Assembly (NCBI RefSeq): GCF_003298505.1
Contig: NZ_QNGB01000021.1
Coordinates: forward strand, 1 to 59,290
From: Roseovarius sp. TE539
Lineage (GTDB): Bacteria > Pseudomonadota > Alphaproteobacteria > Rhodobacterales > Rhodobacteraceae
Direction of reading: 5' to 3'
DNA: 59,290 nt
Part shown: one piece after another, positions 1 through 9,234 of the stretch
Numbering within the stretch: the first letter of the stretch is position 1
Layout: every line of letters starts with the position of its first letter
The notes under the pieces: model-generated
The model's input: only the letters and a program-made list of their open reading frames with translations
The model's database searches: none
Told to the model about the DNA's origin: nothing
Position numbers and translations under genes: made by a program

Positions 1-110
1 TTTTCAATAAGATCAAACGCTTCCGCAGGATCGCATTGCGTTGCGAGAAATCCGTCAGCTCATTCAAAGCCTTCGTTGATCTCGCATGCGCAATGGCTTG
101 GATCAGCTAA
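1..110 (+). mobile_element. C-terminal end of an IS5-family transposase (runs off window)
   Basis: Frame 3-110 reads FNKIKRFRRIALRCEKSVSS and continues through FKAFVDLACAMAWIS to a TAA at 108-110. The FNKxKRFRRIAxR...SFxAFVxLA pattern is typical of the C-terminus of IS5-family (IS5/IS427-like) transposases. The N-terminal part and left end lie outside the window, so completeness cannot be judged. The right end must fall between 110 and the dxs stop at 139, and no obvious terminal inverted repeat is visible there. It lies tail to tail with dxs, so an insertion sits at the very edge of the photosynthesis cluster. Confidence 0.75.
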
Positions 111-138
111 ATGCAGACGCCGCCTAAAGGGTGCAGCG

Positions 139-2067
139 TCAGACGCGGCGCAGCGGCACAACCCGGCGGCTTTGCGGTTCCAGGGCGTCGCGGACCCGCG
201 CGGCAATATCCGCGGCGGTCATGCCTGCATCCTCGTACATCTCTTCTGGAGTCGCCTGTTCGATGAACCTGTCGGGAAGGCATACGTTGCGAAGGATCAG
301 GCCGGTGTCGAACGCACCGCGCCGGGCCAGTTCATGCATGACGATTGAGCCGAACCCGCCCTCGGCGCCCTGCTCCACCGTGATCAGGGCACGATGCCCG
401 CCCACCAGGCGCATCAGGAGATCGGTATCAAGGGGCTTTGCAAAGCGGGCATCGGCAAGGGTCGTGCTGATACCCTCCGCCTCCAGAAGCGCCACCGCGC
501 TCCGGCATGTGGCAAGGTGGGCCCCGAAGGACAGGATTGCCACATCCTCCCCGTCGCGGATGACCCGGCCCCTGCCGATCTCGAGGATCTCGCCGCGCTC
601 GGGCAGCGCCACACCGGTCCCGGCACCGCGCGGATAGCGGAACGCGATCGGCCCGGTGTCATGCGCGGCGGCGGTCGCCACCATGTGCATCAATTCCGCC
701 TCGTCTGCGGCCGCCATCACCGTGAACCCCGGCAGATTGCCAAGATACCCCACATCATAGGCCCCGGCATGGGTTGCGCCATCGGCCCCGACAAGGCCCG
801 CCCGATCAATGGCGAATCTGACCGGCAGCCCCTGAAGCGCCACGTCGTGCACGACCTGATCATAGGCTCGCTGCAGGAAGGTGGAATAAATCGCGCAGAA
901 CGGCTTGAGGCCACTCGCCGCCATTCCGGCGGCGAAGGTCACACCGTGCTGTTCGGCGATACCGACATCGAAGACCCGCGCCGGAAACCGTTCGGCCATT
1001 TTCGCCACGCCGGTACCGTCCGGCATCGCGGCGGTCACTGCCACGATCCTGTCATCGCGGGCGGCCTCGTCGGACAGTGCGGCGCCGAAAACCGACGTGT
1101 AGGAAGGGGCTCCGCCCTTGGCACTTGCCTGCGGCCCTTTCACCGGATCGAATTTCGACACGCCATGTCCGCGATCGGCGCTGGTCTCGGCCGGGACGTA
1201 TCCCTTGCCCTTCACCGTGCAGCAATGAATCAGCAAAGGACCGGTTGCACGGGCTCTTGCCGCCCGCAGGACCGGCAGCAGCTGGTCCATGTCATGCCCG
1301 TCGATCGGGCCGATATACTGAAACCCCAATTCCTCGAACAGGGTGCCGGACCCGGCGAGCCCCGTCACCATCTGGCGGGCACGCTTGGCGCCCTCGCGCA
1401 TCGGGGCCGGCAGCGCCGCTTCGAACCCCTCGGCCAGGGACGCCATGCGCGCCACCGGGTCTTGTCCGTAGAGGCCGCTCAGATAGCCGGACATCGCGCC
1501 CACAGGCGGCGCAATGCTCATTTCGTTATCGTTGAGGATCACGAACAACCGCCGTCCTTCGGCGCCGGCATTGTTCATCGCCTCATAGGCCATTCCGGCA
1601 CTGATGGCGCCGTCTCCTATCACGGCGATTGCGTCCCCGGTGGACCGGCCCGTGTCACGCCCCACCGCGAAGCCGAGAGCGGCGCTTATCGAGGTCGAAC
1701 TGTGCGCGGCCCCGAACGGATCATGATGACTTTCGGCGCGCCGGGTGAACCCCGAAAGTCCGCCTTTCGTGCGGAGCGTGCGAATCCGGTCGCGCCGTCC
1801 GGTCAGGATCTTGTGAGGATAGCATTGGTGGCCCACGTCCCAGATCAGCTTGTCCATCGGTGTGTTGAAGACCGCGTGGATGGCCACGCTCAACTCGACC
1901 ACGCCGAGGGACGATCCAAGGTGACCACCGGTTTCGGAGACTGCGGATATCACCTCGGCACGAAGTTCACCGGCCAGGGTGGCCAGATCGTCATCCGGCA
2001 AACTTCGCAGATCCGACGGCCCGGCCACCCGGTCAAGCATTGGTGTATGCGGTCTTTCATCGGTCAT
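139..2067 (-). CDS. dxs: 1-deoxy-D-xylulose-5-phosphate synthase
   Basis: A 642-residue thiamine-diphosphate enzyme that condenses pyruvate and glyceraldehyde 3-phosphate to DXP, the first step of the MEP pathway. This pathway supplies isoprenoid precursors for carotenoids and the bacteriochlorophyll tail. Visible family features are the early [11 protein letters not shown] segment (His49), [12 protein letters not shown] (His80), the ThDP motif [18 protein letters not shown] at about 151-168, and the catalytic Glu in [13 protein letters not shown]. The ATG at 2067 was chosen because it has a GGAGG-type site just upstream and begins at the usual N-terminus; a longer upstream in-frame reading is arginine/proline-rich and has no conserved sequence. 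It lies 115 bp downstream of pufC, the position of the dxs homologue (ORF641) in Rhodobacter capsulatus, so it is likely partly transcribed from the puf operon. Confidence 0.97.
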   Translation of the reverse strand: MTDERPHTPMLDRVAGPSDLRSLPDDDLATLAGELRAEVISAVSETGGHLGSSLGVVELSVAIHAVFNTPMDKLIWDVGHQCYPHKILTGRRDRIRTLRTKGGLSGFTRRAESHHDPFGAAHSSTSISAALGFAVGRDTGRSTGDAIAVIGDGAISAGMAYEAMNNAGAEGRRLFVILNDNEMSIAPPVGAMSGYLSGLYGQDPVARMASLAEGFEAALPAPMREGAKRARQMVTGLAGSGTLFEELGFQYIGPIDGHDMDQLLPVLRAARARATGPLLIHCCTVKGKGYVPAETSADRGHGVSKFDPVKGPQASAKGGAPSYTSVFGAALSDEAARDDRIVAVTAAMPDGTGVAKMAERFPARVFDVGIAEQHGVTFAAGMAASGLKPFCAIYSTFLQRAYDQVVHDVALQGLPVRFAIDRAGLVGADGATHAGAYDVGYLGNLPGFTVMAAADEAELMHMVATAAAHDTGPIAFRYPRGAGTGVALPERGEILEIGRGRVIRDGEDVAILSFGAHLATCRSAVALLEAEGISTTLADARFAKPLDTDLLMRLVGGHRALITVEQGAEGGFGSIVMHELARRGAFDTGLILRNVCLPDRFIEQATPEEMYEDAGMTAADIAARVRDALEPQSRRVVPLRRV

Positions 2068-2143
2068 TGCGGCCTCCTCCCGGCGGCTTCGGCGGCGCCC
2101 GCGCGGAATACGGGGGCAGCGGGCACCAATTCCGCGCGATACT

Positions 2144-2178
2144 GGACGGGGCCGCCCGGCTGCGGGGCGGCCCCGTCC
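2144..2178 (-). terminator. Strong hairpin at the 3' end of the puf operon
   Basis: A perfect 14-bp inverted repeat (GGACGGGGCCGCCC at 2144-2157 pairing with 2165-2178) has a 7-nt loop and lies 4 nt after the pufC stop. No T-run follows on the minus strand, so it looks more like an attenuating or mRNA-stabilising 3' structure than a complete intrinsic terminator. dxs follows, so some read-through is expected. Confidence 0.6.
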
Positions 2179-2182
2179 GGGG

Positions 2183-3277
2183 TCAGTTTCCGTAGTCCGG
2201 CTCACCCGAGGTGGTCGCCAGTTCGGGCCAGTCCTTGATCACGTTGGTCCCCTGCAATGGCTGTTGGTATCCCTTGTGGCACGTCTTGCATGCCACCTTC
2301 GGTGCGTCGCCCTTCACCGGCCCGAGCCGGTCTTCCGGCAGAAGCCCGCCGACCGGCACCAGGTAATCGTTGTTGAGCTCAAGCACCATCTGGATACCGA
2401 GGGATTCCGTACCCCATTGCGGGGTGACCTGCGCACCATCGTAGAAGGCACGCGAATTGTGGCAGAACAGGCAGTTCACCCCGAGCGAATTACTGACATA
2501 GTTCATCAGCGAGTAGGTGCGCTCGGCGTTCTGGATGCCCGGATAACCGTCCTTGCCCGGAACACCGGCCACCCGGCTGTCGAGATCATGAACCCCGATC
2601 ATTTCACCATCCAGAAGATAGGTCTTCAACGCGTCGGACGGCAAAGAAGTGTACTGGCTCTGCGCTGTCACCATGTTCTGGTTCGCCGACCAGCCGGCCA
2701 TCCGTTCGGCCACGTCTCCTAGATCGTACCAGATGTCAGCAGGCACCGGCTGCCCCCTGTGGCACGTGTAGCAGGTCACCCCCACCTGCTTGTTGGCGTT
2801 GACATGACCGGCCCAGTTCTCGTTGAGGTTCTGGGTCATGCCGATCATCACGTGGCCGACAGAGGTCTGGTAGGACGCCGGATCGTCAAAGAGATCGGGG
2901 ATCCCCGTCCAGTCGCGCATCGCGGCAAGCAGGCGGTCATAATTCTCGACCGTCAGGCCCTCCAGTCCCGGTGGCACGTTATCGCGCGCGGCACCGGCGG
3001 TCCGCTCGCCGCCCTGCGGCACCACCGGAGCCGAGGTGGTGGCCAGAAACCCGGCGATCCCGGGATCGGGCACGGCAAGATCGGCCTCGAATTCGGGAAC
3101 CGACATCCCTGTGCCGCGCGGCCCCGTCTGCAGGCTGTCCGTCTTGAAGGGCTGGCCCCACGCCACGACCATCGCAGCGGCGAAAACCGCGCCTCCGGCC
3201 ACGCCCACCAGAATAGCGGGCTTGTAGATGTCGGTGGGGTTGTCCCTGTTCCACTTGTCGAACCACTTGGGAAACAT
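2183..3277 (-). CDS. pufC: Reaction-centre cytochrome c subunit, triheme type
   Basis: The periplasmic multihaem cytochrome that re-reduces the photo-oxidised special pair. The 364 residues hold only three CXXCH motifs: CYTCH (169-173), CLFCH (269-273) and CKTCH (330-334). The place where tetrahaem homologues carry their first motif reads [17 protein letters not shown] (about 123-139), with no Cys. The N-terminus is a single hydrophobic segment (about 20-40) without a lipobox Cys, so anchoring is probably by an uncleaved helix rather than a lipid. Rhodovulum sulfidophilum is known for a triheme PufC without the N-terminal Cys. Met ligand candidates precede the first remaining motif (VMIGM, 143-147). 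It follows pufM by 3 bp and replaces the pufX found in Rhodobacter. Confidence 0.95.
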   Translation of the reverse strand: MFPKWFDKWNRDNPTDIYKPAILVGVAGGAVFAAAMVVAWGQPFKTDSLQTGPRGTGMSVPEFEADLAVPDPGIAGFLATTSAPVVPQGGERTAGAARDNVPPGLEGLTVENYDRLLAAMRDWTGIPDLFDDPASYQTSVGHVMIGMTQNLNENWAGHVNANKQVGVTCYTCHRGQPVPADIWYDLGDVAERMAGWSANQNMVTAQSQYTSLPSDALKTYLLDGEMIGVHDLDSRVAGVPGKDGYPGIQNAERTYSLMNYVSNSLGVNCLFCHNSRAFYDGAQVTPQWGTESLGIQMVLELNNDYLVPVGGLLPEDRLGPVKGDAPKVACKTCHKGYQQPLQGTNVIKDWPELATTSGEPDYGN

Positions 3278-3280
3278 CGC

Positions 3281-4267
3281 TCAGTCCTCCTGCCCGATGA
3301 AGGCCTCATAGGACCCGTACGCATCATAGCCGTAGGAGCCGTCATACATCGGCGCAAAATTGTGCTCCTGGGCCCATATGAACCAGTTATCCACCACCGT
3401 GCCGGTCAGCAGGATACCGATGCCGCCGGTGATGGGAGTGAGAACGGCAAACCACCACGCCCAGCGGTGAATGCCTTCCATCGTCGCGTTGAAACCCATC
3501 GTCCAGCGCCAGAAAAGCGCCGCGCGCTCGCTCGCCGTGCCACGGTCCACGATCTGTTCCAGCTCACGGTCGCCACCGAAGCGGCTGACCGCCAGGATCG
3601 TCGCGCCATGCATCGCAAACAGAAGCACCGATCCATAGAGAAACACGATGGAAAGGCAGTGGAAGGGATTGTAGTACAGGTTGCCGTAGCGGATCGAGAA
3701 GGCCGTGGTCCAGTCAAGGTGCGGGAAAATGCCGTAGGGGACCGCTTCGGACCATGAGCCCATCAGGATCGGGCGGAACAGGCCCAGCACCAGGAAAAGC
3801 CAGATGGCGCTGGCAAAGGCCCAGGCCACGTGCTTGCCCATCTTGTGCTCCTGAGCAAGCTGATAGGTCCGCAGCCACCAGGCACAGACGCTCACCAGCA
3901 GGAAGAAGCTGGAGATGATATACCATCCCCCGTCATTGAGAGGCGGCATCCTGAGCCCGTATTCCGGGCTTGGCGGCTCCAGTGCCAGCCAAAAGAGCTG
4001 CCGCAGGAATTCCGGCAGGGACCAGCCGACCTGCGCCAGCATGTTCAGCCCGACAATGAAGAACCACAGGAACCCGGTCGCGATGCTGATGACCCCAAGC
4101 ATGCCCAGCTTGATCGGCCCGATCTGCGCGTTTCCGATCCAGCCGACGAGCCTTGAGAAGAACGGCTTGCCGCCTCGTTCGGCCATCAGCTCGCCGCTGT
4201 CGTCCAGGCCCCATTCCGGTGGCCCCTGAACCTGCACCTGCGTGAATATGTTCTGATACTCAGCCAT
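3281..4267 (-). CDS. pufM: Photosynthetic reaction centre M subunit
   Basis: A 328-residue five-helix membrane protein that with PufL binds the bacteriochlorophyll special pair, bacteriopheophytins, quinone and the non-haem iron. Typical PufM segments are visible: the N-terminal [19 protein letters not shown], the [12 protein letters not shown] helix with the special-pair His, [20 protein letters not shown] with an iron-ligand His, and [20 protein letters not shown] with another. The C-terminus is extended and Tyr/Gly/Asp-rich, as in species where PufM contacts a PufC subunit. It starts 3 bp after the pufL stop and is cotranscribed with pufL and pufC. Confidence 0.98.
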   Translation of the reverse strand: MAEYQNIFTQVQVQGPPEWGLDDSGELMAERGGKPFFSRLVGWIGNAQIGPIKLGMLGVISIATGFLWFFIVGLNMLAQVGWSLPEFLRQLFWLALEPPSPEYGLRMPPLNDGGWYIISSFFLLVSVCAWWLRTYQLAQEHKMGKHVAWAFASAIWLFLVLGLFRPILMGSWSEAVPYGIFPHLDWTTAFSIRYGNLYYNPFHCLSIVFLYGSVLLFAMHGATILAVSRFGGDRELEQIVDRGTASERAALFWRWTMGFNATMEGIHRWAWWFAVLTPITGGIGILLTGTVVDNWFIWAQEHNFAPMYDGSYGYDAYGSYEAFIGQED

Positions 4268-4270
4268 GTC

Positions 4271-5110
4271 TTACACCCCCACCTGAGACGGCCAGATCGG
4301 CAGTTCCAGCCACCAGTTCCACCATTCGGGCCAACCCTTGGTCCAGACCGGTCCGCTGATGATGATGCAGATCGCCGACCAGAACCCGGCATTCAGCGCC
4401 AGCAGAAGCCCCAGCCTGTGGATCCCCAGCGTGCCCACCGAATAGCCGATGAAATCGCGAAAAAAGGTGTCCTCGTGATCCGGCGTCTTCATTTCCTCGC
4501 CCTTCTCGGGATTGGCCGCCGACAGGATCAGCCCACCGTGAAGCGCCAGCGCCAGCGTTGTGGTGAAAAAGAAGGTCACCGCCAGCATATGTGCCGGGTT
4601 GTAATGGAAGTGCAGGTAGGCATAGCCGGTGTTCGACACCCAGTCGAGATGGCTGAAGATGCCATAGGGAAAGCCGTGCCCCCATGCGCCCATCAGGACG
4701 GGACGGAACACGACCAGCGTGACATAGGCGAAGATCGCCACGCTGAAAGCGACCGGCACATGATAGCCCATTCCCAGCTTGCGGCAGATCTCCACTTCGC
4801 GCAGCGCCCAGCTGCAGAAGGCGCCGATGGCACAGATCGTGATGATCTGCCACAATCCTCCCTCCATCAGCGGCGCCGCCCCCAGGCCGTAGCTCAGGTC
4901 GGGTGGCGCGATGTTGATGAGCCAGGGGTTCCAGGTTCCCTGATGGGCGGCCCCCCAGAGAATGAGTATGGTTCCCAGAAGCGCGAAAAAGGCGGTCGTG
5001 ACCCCGAAGAACCCGACATAGAAGGGCCCCACCCAGAAATCGAACAGATCGCCGCCGATCAGCGTCCCTCCGCGGACGCGGTACTTTCTTTCGAAGCTTA
5101 GCAACGCCAT
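4271..5110 (-). CDS. pufL: Photosynthetic reaction centre L subunit
   Basis: A 279-residue protein that starts [15 protein letters not shown], the standard PufL N-terminus, and has five membrane helices. The [20 protein letters not shown] stretch, [15 protein letters not shown] and [18 protein letters not shown] carry the conserved pigment and iron-binding His residues. It forms the reaction-centre core with PufM. It is separated from pufA by 121 bp containing a strong hairpin, which in other purple bacteria explains why LH1 mRNA outlasts reaction-centre mRNA. Confidence 0.98.
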   Translation of the reverse strand: MALLSFERKYRVRGGTLIGGDLFDFWVGPFYVGFFGVTTAFFALLGTILILWGAAHQGTWNPWLINIAPPDLSYGLGAAPLMEGGLWQIITICAIGAFCSWALREVEICRKLGMGYHVPVAFSVAIFAYVTLVVFRPVLMGAWGHGFPYGIFSHLDWVSNTGYAYLHFHYNPAHMLAVTFFFTTTLALALHGGLILSAANPEKGEEMKTPDHEDTFFRDFIGYSVGTLGIHRLGLLLALNAGFWSAICIIISGPVWTKGWPEWWNWWLELPIWPSQVGV

Positions 5111-5175
5111 GGTTGTTCTCCGCTTTTGGCGGCCGGTCCGGTCCAGATCTCAAGCCGTCATAATTCTTTCTGTCT

Positions 5176-5202
5176 GCCGCGGGCGGGTCTGCCGCCCGCG
5201 GC
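5176..5202 (-). promoter_or_regulatory. pufA-pufL intercistronic mRNA hairpin
   Basis: A perfect 11-bp GC-only stem (GCCGCGGGCGG at 5176-5186 with 5192-5202) has a 5-nt loop and lies between pufA and pufL. No T-run follows it, so it is not a complete terminator. In Rhodobacter an equivalent structure blocks 3'-5' decay and raises the LH1 to reaction-centre ratio; the same role is inferred here from position and structure. Confidence 0.75.
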
Positions 5203-5231
5203 GCTTTCTTGAAGGGCTTTCACCCCCGAGC

Positions 5232-5402
5232 TCAGTTGGCTTCCGCCGCCGCGCGCGACGCGGCGGCATTCTCGAACCAGTTGACCCCGTTCGACAGAAC
5301 CACCAGGTGGATCATCGCGGCCAAAAGGAACAGGAACGCGCCCTGCGCGACAAACACGCGGCGCGGATCGAAAATGAGCCAGATCTTGTAGAACTTCGAC
5401 AT
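5232..5402 (-). CDS. pufA: Light-harvesting 1 (B870) alpha chain
   Basis: A 56-residue antenna polypeptide beginning [20 protein letters not shown]. It has one membrane helix (about residues 17-36) with AMIHLVVLS, where the His ligates bacteriochlorophyll, and a C-terminal Ala/Glu tail. The internal ATG at 5402 is chosen because [15 protein letters not shown] is the usual alpha N-terminus and an SD-like AGGA precedes it. It lies 13 bp after pufB, the standard LH1 gene pair that encircles the reaction centre. Confidence 0.97.
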   Translation of the reverse strand: MSKFYKIWLIFDPRRVFVAQGAFLFLLAAMIHLVVLSNGVNWFENAAASRAAAEAN

Positions 5403-5415
5403 TTCCAATCCTTCC

Positions 5416-5565
5416 TCAGAACCAAGGCGCCCAGATGTAGGTTGCGATATGTGCAACCAGCGCAATCAGCGCGAACAGCCAAAGGCCGCTCATGTAGACC
5501 GAATGCAACTCCTGGGCCTGCTCGTCGGTAAGACCTGTAAAGGACAGGTCGGTTTTATCAGCCAT
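5416..5565 (-). CDS. pufB: Light-harvesting 1 (B870) beta chain
   Basis: A short 49-residue gene. Reading the minus strand from the ATG at 5565 gives [20 protein letters not shown], then [20 protein letters not shown] and ATYIWAPWF before a TGA at 5416. The polar N-terminus with [12 protein letters not shown], the helix [16 protein letters not shown] with the bacteriochlorophyll-ligating His, and the aromatic APWF end are all signatures of LH1 beta. A CCGGAGGAA ribosome-binding site lies 7-15 bases upstream. It is the first structural gene of the light-harvesting pair, preceded by 135 bp after pufQ. Confidence 0.97.
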   Translation of the reverse strand: MADKTDLSFTGLTDEQAQELHSVYMSGLWLFALIALVAHIATYIWAPWF

Positions 5566-5700
5566 GAACTTTCCTCCGGAACGTTATGCTGACGCCGCGT
5601 ACCCCGCGGCCGGGTCCGTCGGGGCCGTCATGGCCCTTCTGGGTTCTGCCCGCCCAGAGGCGGGAAGGCAGCTCTGATCTCGGATCCCGCGCGGTGGCGC

Positions 5701-5928
5701 TCAGGCCGAGAAGATCAATGGCGTGGTCCGGTCCGCTTCGGCCCACGCGAGGGCAAGCGGCCCGCGCATGTTGAGCGTCCGCCGCCGGGCCACATCGCGC
5801 ATCCAGCGCAAGGTCACGAATGGAAGCGCGAAAATGAAAATCAGCGCGAAATACAGATGGAACTCCGCATCGCGGCGCCGCCCGCATGTGCGGGGCGGCA
5901 TCGGGGTATTTGACGAGACATCGGTCAT
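5701..5928 (-). CDS. pufQ: PufQ, bacteriochlorophyll-assembly protein
   Basis: A 75-residue protein with one membrane helix ([19 protein letters not shown], about 25-43), a basic stretch after it, and a C-terminal [17 protein letters not shown]. This is the usual PufQ layout. PufQ is needed for bacteriochlorophyll delivery and for normal levels of antenna complexes in Rhodobacter; the exact mechanism is unsettled. Its ATG overlaps the bchZ stop by 4 bp, which makes the bch and puf genes one superoperon here. Confidence 0.9.
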   Translation of the reverse strand: MTDVSSNTPMPPRTCGRRRDAEFHLYFALIFIFALPFVTLRWMRDVARRRTLNMRGPLALAWAEADRTTPLIFSA

Positions 5929-7409
5929 CGGCTCAGTCCTCCTTCGGGATCGGGGGGGCGGCTTTCCGGTGAAAGCCTCTGTACGGTTTCCAGAACCACG
6001 CGCTCGGCGCCCTCGCGCAATGCCGCGTCCTCGGCGGCGTCGCGCAGGCTCTTGGCGGCGGAAATTCGGGTCAGGATCGGGTGGCTTGCGACGATGCGGT
6101 CCAGTTCGCGCTGCGCGTCCTCGTCCCAGGGGAAGTTGCGCCTGAGCGGCGTCGGAGTTGATGCCCCCGCATCCATTTCCGTCCCCAGGGGCAGAATATG
6201 GAAAAGAGCATCAAAGAGCCCGTTGCACACTTCCTGAACCAAGTAGGTGGCGCCGGCGAACCCCATCATCGGTGTGCCGGTGGCGCGTCGGATCGCCGCC
6301 CCCGGAAAGCTCGCGGGTATGAAGGCGGGCTGCGGCCCATGCCCGCCCTGCGCCTCGGCAAGATACATTTTCTCGTTGATCGATCCCATCAGGATCAGGG
6401 GCCTTTCACGCGCCACGAGCGCGCGCACTTCCTCGTTGTTGGTCTTGGCGCCGGCGCAACGCGCCACCGCGAAGGCACATGGCAGGCCCATGTCGTTTTC
6501 AAGGAAGTTGCGAATGCCCCGGGCGTAGGTCTCGTTGGCCACGATGCCGAACCGGGCCGTGGCAAAGAAATCCTGCGTCACGCTGCGCCAAAGATCCCAG
6601 ACCGGCTTGATCGTCGAATGTTTCTCGCGGGAAATGAAAGGCTCCGGGTCAAGCCCTGTCAACTCGCCCAGCTTGCGCAAAAAGAGCGTCGTGCTCTCCA
6701 CGCCGATGGGCGCCTGAAGGTAGGGCTTGCCCAGAACCTCGGCCAGACCGCGGCCAAACTCACGATACATGCAGATGTTGACATCCGCATTCACCAACTC
6801 GCGCATTTCCGCAAGGTGCGCACCCAGCGGCATCACCATGTTGACCTCGGCGCCGATGCCCTCGACCAGGCGGCGGATCTCGGCCAGGTCGGACGGCATG
6901 TTGAAGGTTCCGTACATCGGACCCAGGATGTTGACACGCGGCACGGCATCCGCGTCGCGCCGTCTCTCCTTGGGCATGCGCCCCTTGGTCATCCCGAATT
7001 CGGTGAATATCCAGGTCATCGCCCGATCGGCGGCTTCCCATTGATCCTCGTCGATGGTCCGCGGCAGGAAACGCTGGATGTTGGTGCCCTGCGGCGTCAC
7101 CCCGCCACCGATCATCTCGGCAATGGAGCCGGTGACGACAACGGCCGGCAATGCCGGGTCAAGCGTGCCCCAGGCCCGTTTCATCGAGCCTTCCGTGCCC
7201 TCGCGGCCCAGTTCCTCTTCGCCAAGTCCGGTCACGACGATCGGCAATTCATGCGGCGGAATCGCGTCGGTGTAGTGCAGGACGGACGTCACCGGCAGGT
7301 TCTCGCAGCCCACCGGCCCGTCGATCACCACCTGCAGCCCCTTGACCGCACAGAAGGCATAGACAGCCCCCCAGTATCCGCCGGCGCGATCATGATCCTG
7401 GATCAGCAT
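5925..7409 (-). CDS. bchZ: Chlorophyllide a reductase subunit Z
   Basis: A 494-residue nitrogenase MoFe-like subunit of the dark chlorophyllide a oxidoreductase (BchXYZ), which reduces ring B on the way to bacteriochlorophyll a. The N-terminus [23 protein letters not shown]... contains [20 protein letters not shown] with a conserved Cys that probably helps bind the [4Fe-4S] cluster shared with Bch[14 protein letters not shown] and [10 protein letters not shown] further support this family. It lies 106 bp downstream of bchY, and pufQ overlaps its stop codon. Confidence 0.97.
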   Translation of the reverse strand: MLIQDHDRAGGYWGAVYAFCAVKGLQVVIDGPVGCENLPVTSVLHYTDAIPPHELPIVVTGLGEEELGREGTEGSMKRAWGTLDPALPAVVVTGSIAEMIGGGVTPQGTNIQRFLPRTIDEDQWEAADRAMTWIFTEFGMTKGRMPKERRRDADAVPRVNILGPMYGTFNMPSDLAEIRRLVEGIGAEVNMVMPLGAHLAEMRELVNADVNICMYREFGRGLAEVLGKPYLQAPIGVESTTLFLRKLGELTGLDPEPFISREKHSTIKPVWDLWRSVTQDFFATARFGIVANETYARGIRNFLENDMGLPCAFAVARCAGAKTNNEEVRALVARERPLILMGSINEKMYLAEAQGGHGPQPAFIPASFPGAAIRRATGTPMMGFAGATYLVQEVCNGLFDALFHILPLGTEMDAGASTPTPLRRNFPWDEDAQRELDRIVASHPILTRISAAKSLRDAAEDAALREGAERVVLETVQRLSPESRPPDPEGGLSR

Positions 7410-7452
7410 GACACACCCCGCTCATTCATCTGGCCCGAAATACCTCGGGGGG

Positions 7453-7486
7453 GTCGCCCGGCACGGGCGACGGGGGCAGCGCCCCC
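7453..7486. repeat. Two tandem hairpins between bchY and bchZ
   Basis: GTCGCCC (7453-7459) pairs with GGGCGAC (7465-7471) over a 5-nt loop. Directly next to it, GGGGGC (7472-7477) pairs with GCCCCC (7481-7486) over a 3-nt loop. They occupy the only sizeable gap inside bchCXYZ and resemble REP-type palindromes. They may stabilise or process the bch mRNA; this is inference from structure alone. Confidence 0.45.
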
Positions 7487-7515
7487 GGATCTGGGATATT
7501 CCCAACGCGCACCCA

Positions 7516-9087
7516 TCAGATCATCTCCTGCGCCTTGGCGGCCCGGCGCTGCTTTTCCAGTTTCTTGAGATTGAGCGCGCGGAAATCGGGGCGAAGGTTG
7601 GGATCACCTTCCCAGATTCCCGCCGACGCGCCCTCGCCCACCCCTTCGAAGAAGGCGCGCATGTGATCCATGCGTTGCTTGCCGGCAATCGCGGCATTCA
7701 CGACCTCGGCCAGACTGCCGGCGCCGGCCGGGCCCATCAGGGGCCGGGCCGAGATGAGGTTGGTGAAATACAGGGCCGGGATACCCAGTTCCTTGGCCTT
7801 CTGCACCACCGGCGTCGTTCCGATGGCCAGGTCGGGCTTCACACCTTCCATCGCGGCGCAGTCATCCTCCAGCGAGGCGCGGAACTTCACCTTCACTCCC
7901 CGCGCCTCCAGCCACTCGGCATCGGGGCGGGACCACGGCGTTTTCGGACAGGCGGTCCCGACATAGGGCACCGCCGCACCGCTCTCGATCAGCAGCCGTG
8001 CCACCAGCAATTCGCTGCCTTCATATCCGCTGACCGTTATCGTGCCCTTGACGGGCATTTCCGCGAACGCGTCCCGGATAGCCGGCAGAAACGCATTCTG
8101 TGCCTCGGCAATCCTGTCAGCGGGCAGGCCGAATGCCCCGCCGATCGCCGCCAACCAGGCGGCGGTGCCGTCGTGTCCGACAGGGGCGCTGCCCACTATC
8201 GACCGGCCCGCGGCTTCGAATTCCCGGATCGCGGCAGTGTAGAAGGGATGGATGGCCGCGGCCACGCCACTATCGAGCGCGGCATAAAGCTCGCGCCATT
8301 CGCGGCACGGCACCACCGGCCCGGCAGCCAGGCCCATGGGCGCCAGCATGCGATCGATCATTACCGGGTCGGCGGGAAACATCTCGCCCAGCAGGCTGAC
8401 GGTGGGCTTGTCCGAGACACCGCCTTCGGGCATGGCCACCGGCCCTGCCTCGATCTCCTGGCGGGCATAATTCAGCATCGCGCCGGCCAGCACGTCCTTG
8501 GCCTCGGCATGGGTGGGGATTCCGAAGCCGGGCACATCGATTCCGACGATGCGCACCCCGTTGATCTCGTCGGGCAGGAGCCTGAGCGGCACACCACTCG
8601 CGGTCGGCACGCACAGGTTGGTCACGACCACCGCGTCAAACCTCTCGGGGTCGGCCAGTTCATGCACGCTGTCGCGGATATCCTCGAACAGCTTCCCGGT
8701 CACAAGGGTCTCGGAATTGAAAGGCACATACCCGACAGAACGGCGCGCGCCGTAGAAATGGCTCACGAATGTCAGCCCGTAGACGCAGCAGGCCGACCCG
8801 CTGAGAACCGTTGCGACACGTTTCATCCTCAAACCCACACGGAGACTGCCGAATGCCGGGCACATGCTCTGCGGCTTGTCATGGGGGCCTTGCGGATAGT
8901 CCTTCGCATACCGGTCCAGGATTTCGCTCTGGCCTGCCATCCGCGCGGCCGTCTCCATTTCCGACCCGGAATGGCACCCGAGTTCCGGATCGCCCGGCAA
9001 TTCATGGCCATCCTGCGGGCTTGCATTCCGCTCGCCCCGGATCACCTCCGCCCCGGAGGCGTTGTCGTATGTGACTTCCTCGGTCAT
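7516..9087 (-). CDS. bchY: Chlorophyllide a reductase subunit Y
   Basis: A 523-residue nitrogenase-like catalytic subunit that pairs with BchZ. The conserved core starts at about residue 70 with KPQSMCPAFGSLRVGLRMKR, then LSGSACCVYGLTFVSHFYGA and VPFNSETLVTGKL. The conserved Cys residues there are the expected cluster ligands. The roughly 60 N-terminal residues are less conserved and acidic. The ATG overlaps by 4 bp the stop of a possible 43-residue reading frame that fills the bchX-bchY gap. Confidence 0.96.
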   Translation of the reverse strand: MTEEVTYDNASGAEVIRGERNASPQDGHELPGDPELGCHSGSEMETAARMAGQSEILDRYAKDYPQGPHDKPQSMCPAFGSLRVGLRMKRVATVLSGSACCVYGLTFVSHFYGARRSVGYVPFNSETLVTGKLFEDIRDSVHELADPERFDAVVVTNLCVPTASGVPLRLLPDEINGVRIVGIDVPGFGIPTHAEAKDVLAGAMLNYARQEIEAGPVAMPEGGVSDKPTVSLLGEMFPADPVMIDRMLAPMGLAAGPVVPCREWRELYAALDSGVAAAIHPFYTAAIREFEAAGRSIVGSAPVGHDGTAAWLAAIGGAFGLPADRIAEAQNAFLPAIRDAFAEMPVKGTITVSGYEGSELLVARLLIESGAAVPYVGTACPKTPWSRPDAEWLEARGVKVKFRASLEDDCAAMEGVKPDLAIGTTPVVQKAKELGIPALYFTNLISARPLMGPAGAGSLAEVVNAAIAGKQRMDHMRAFFEGVGEGASAGIWEGDPNLRPDFRALNLKKLEKQRRAAKAQEMI

Positions 9088-9215
9088 GCAGTCCCCCGGC
9101 TTTCCCCTTTGGAAGTGCCTTCATCCGCACCGGTCCCGCAGGCCCGGACATCGTCCAGCAGGCGCCTCATCTGGTCCGGTCGGGCCCGCGCAAGGATATT
9201 CTGAACATCGGCCAT
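9084..9215 (-). CDS. Possible small protein between bchX and bchY
   Basis: From an ATG at 9215 the minus strand encodes 43 residues, MADVQNILARARPDQMRRLL followed by DDVRACGTGADEGTSKGESRGTA. The stop overlaps the bchY ATG by 4 bp. An upstream in-frame ATG at 9248 would overlap the bchX end. No strong ribosome-binding site precedes 9215. It is not a family I recognise. It may be a genuine coupling peptide, or simply the leader that lets ribosomes reach bchY. Confidence 0.35.
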   Translation of the reverse strand: MADVQNILARARPDQMRRLLDDVRACGTGADEGTSKGESRGTA

Positions 9216-9234
9216 CGTATCGCGGCGGCTGGTG

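Noticed and set aside
394..2238. 614-codon plus-strand open frame opposite dxs
   Set aside because: Antisense shadow of a clear dxs gene in high-GC DNA; the translation has no family resemblance.
2179..3280. A pufX gene downstream of pufM
   Set aside because: The position is filled by pufC, and no PufX-like one-helix frame exists.
6198..9204. Long plus-strand frames opposite bchZ and bchY
   Set aside because: Complement of well-supported bch genes; no start context or conserved motifs.
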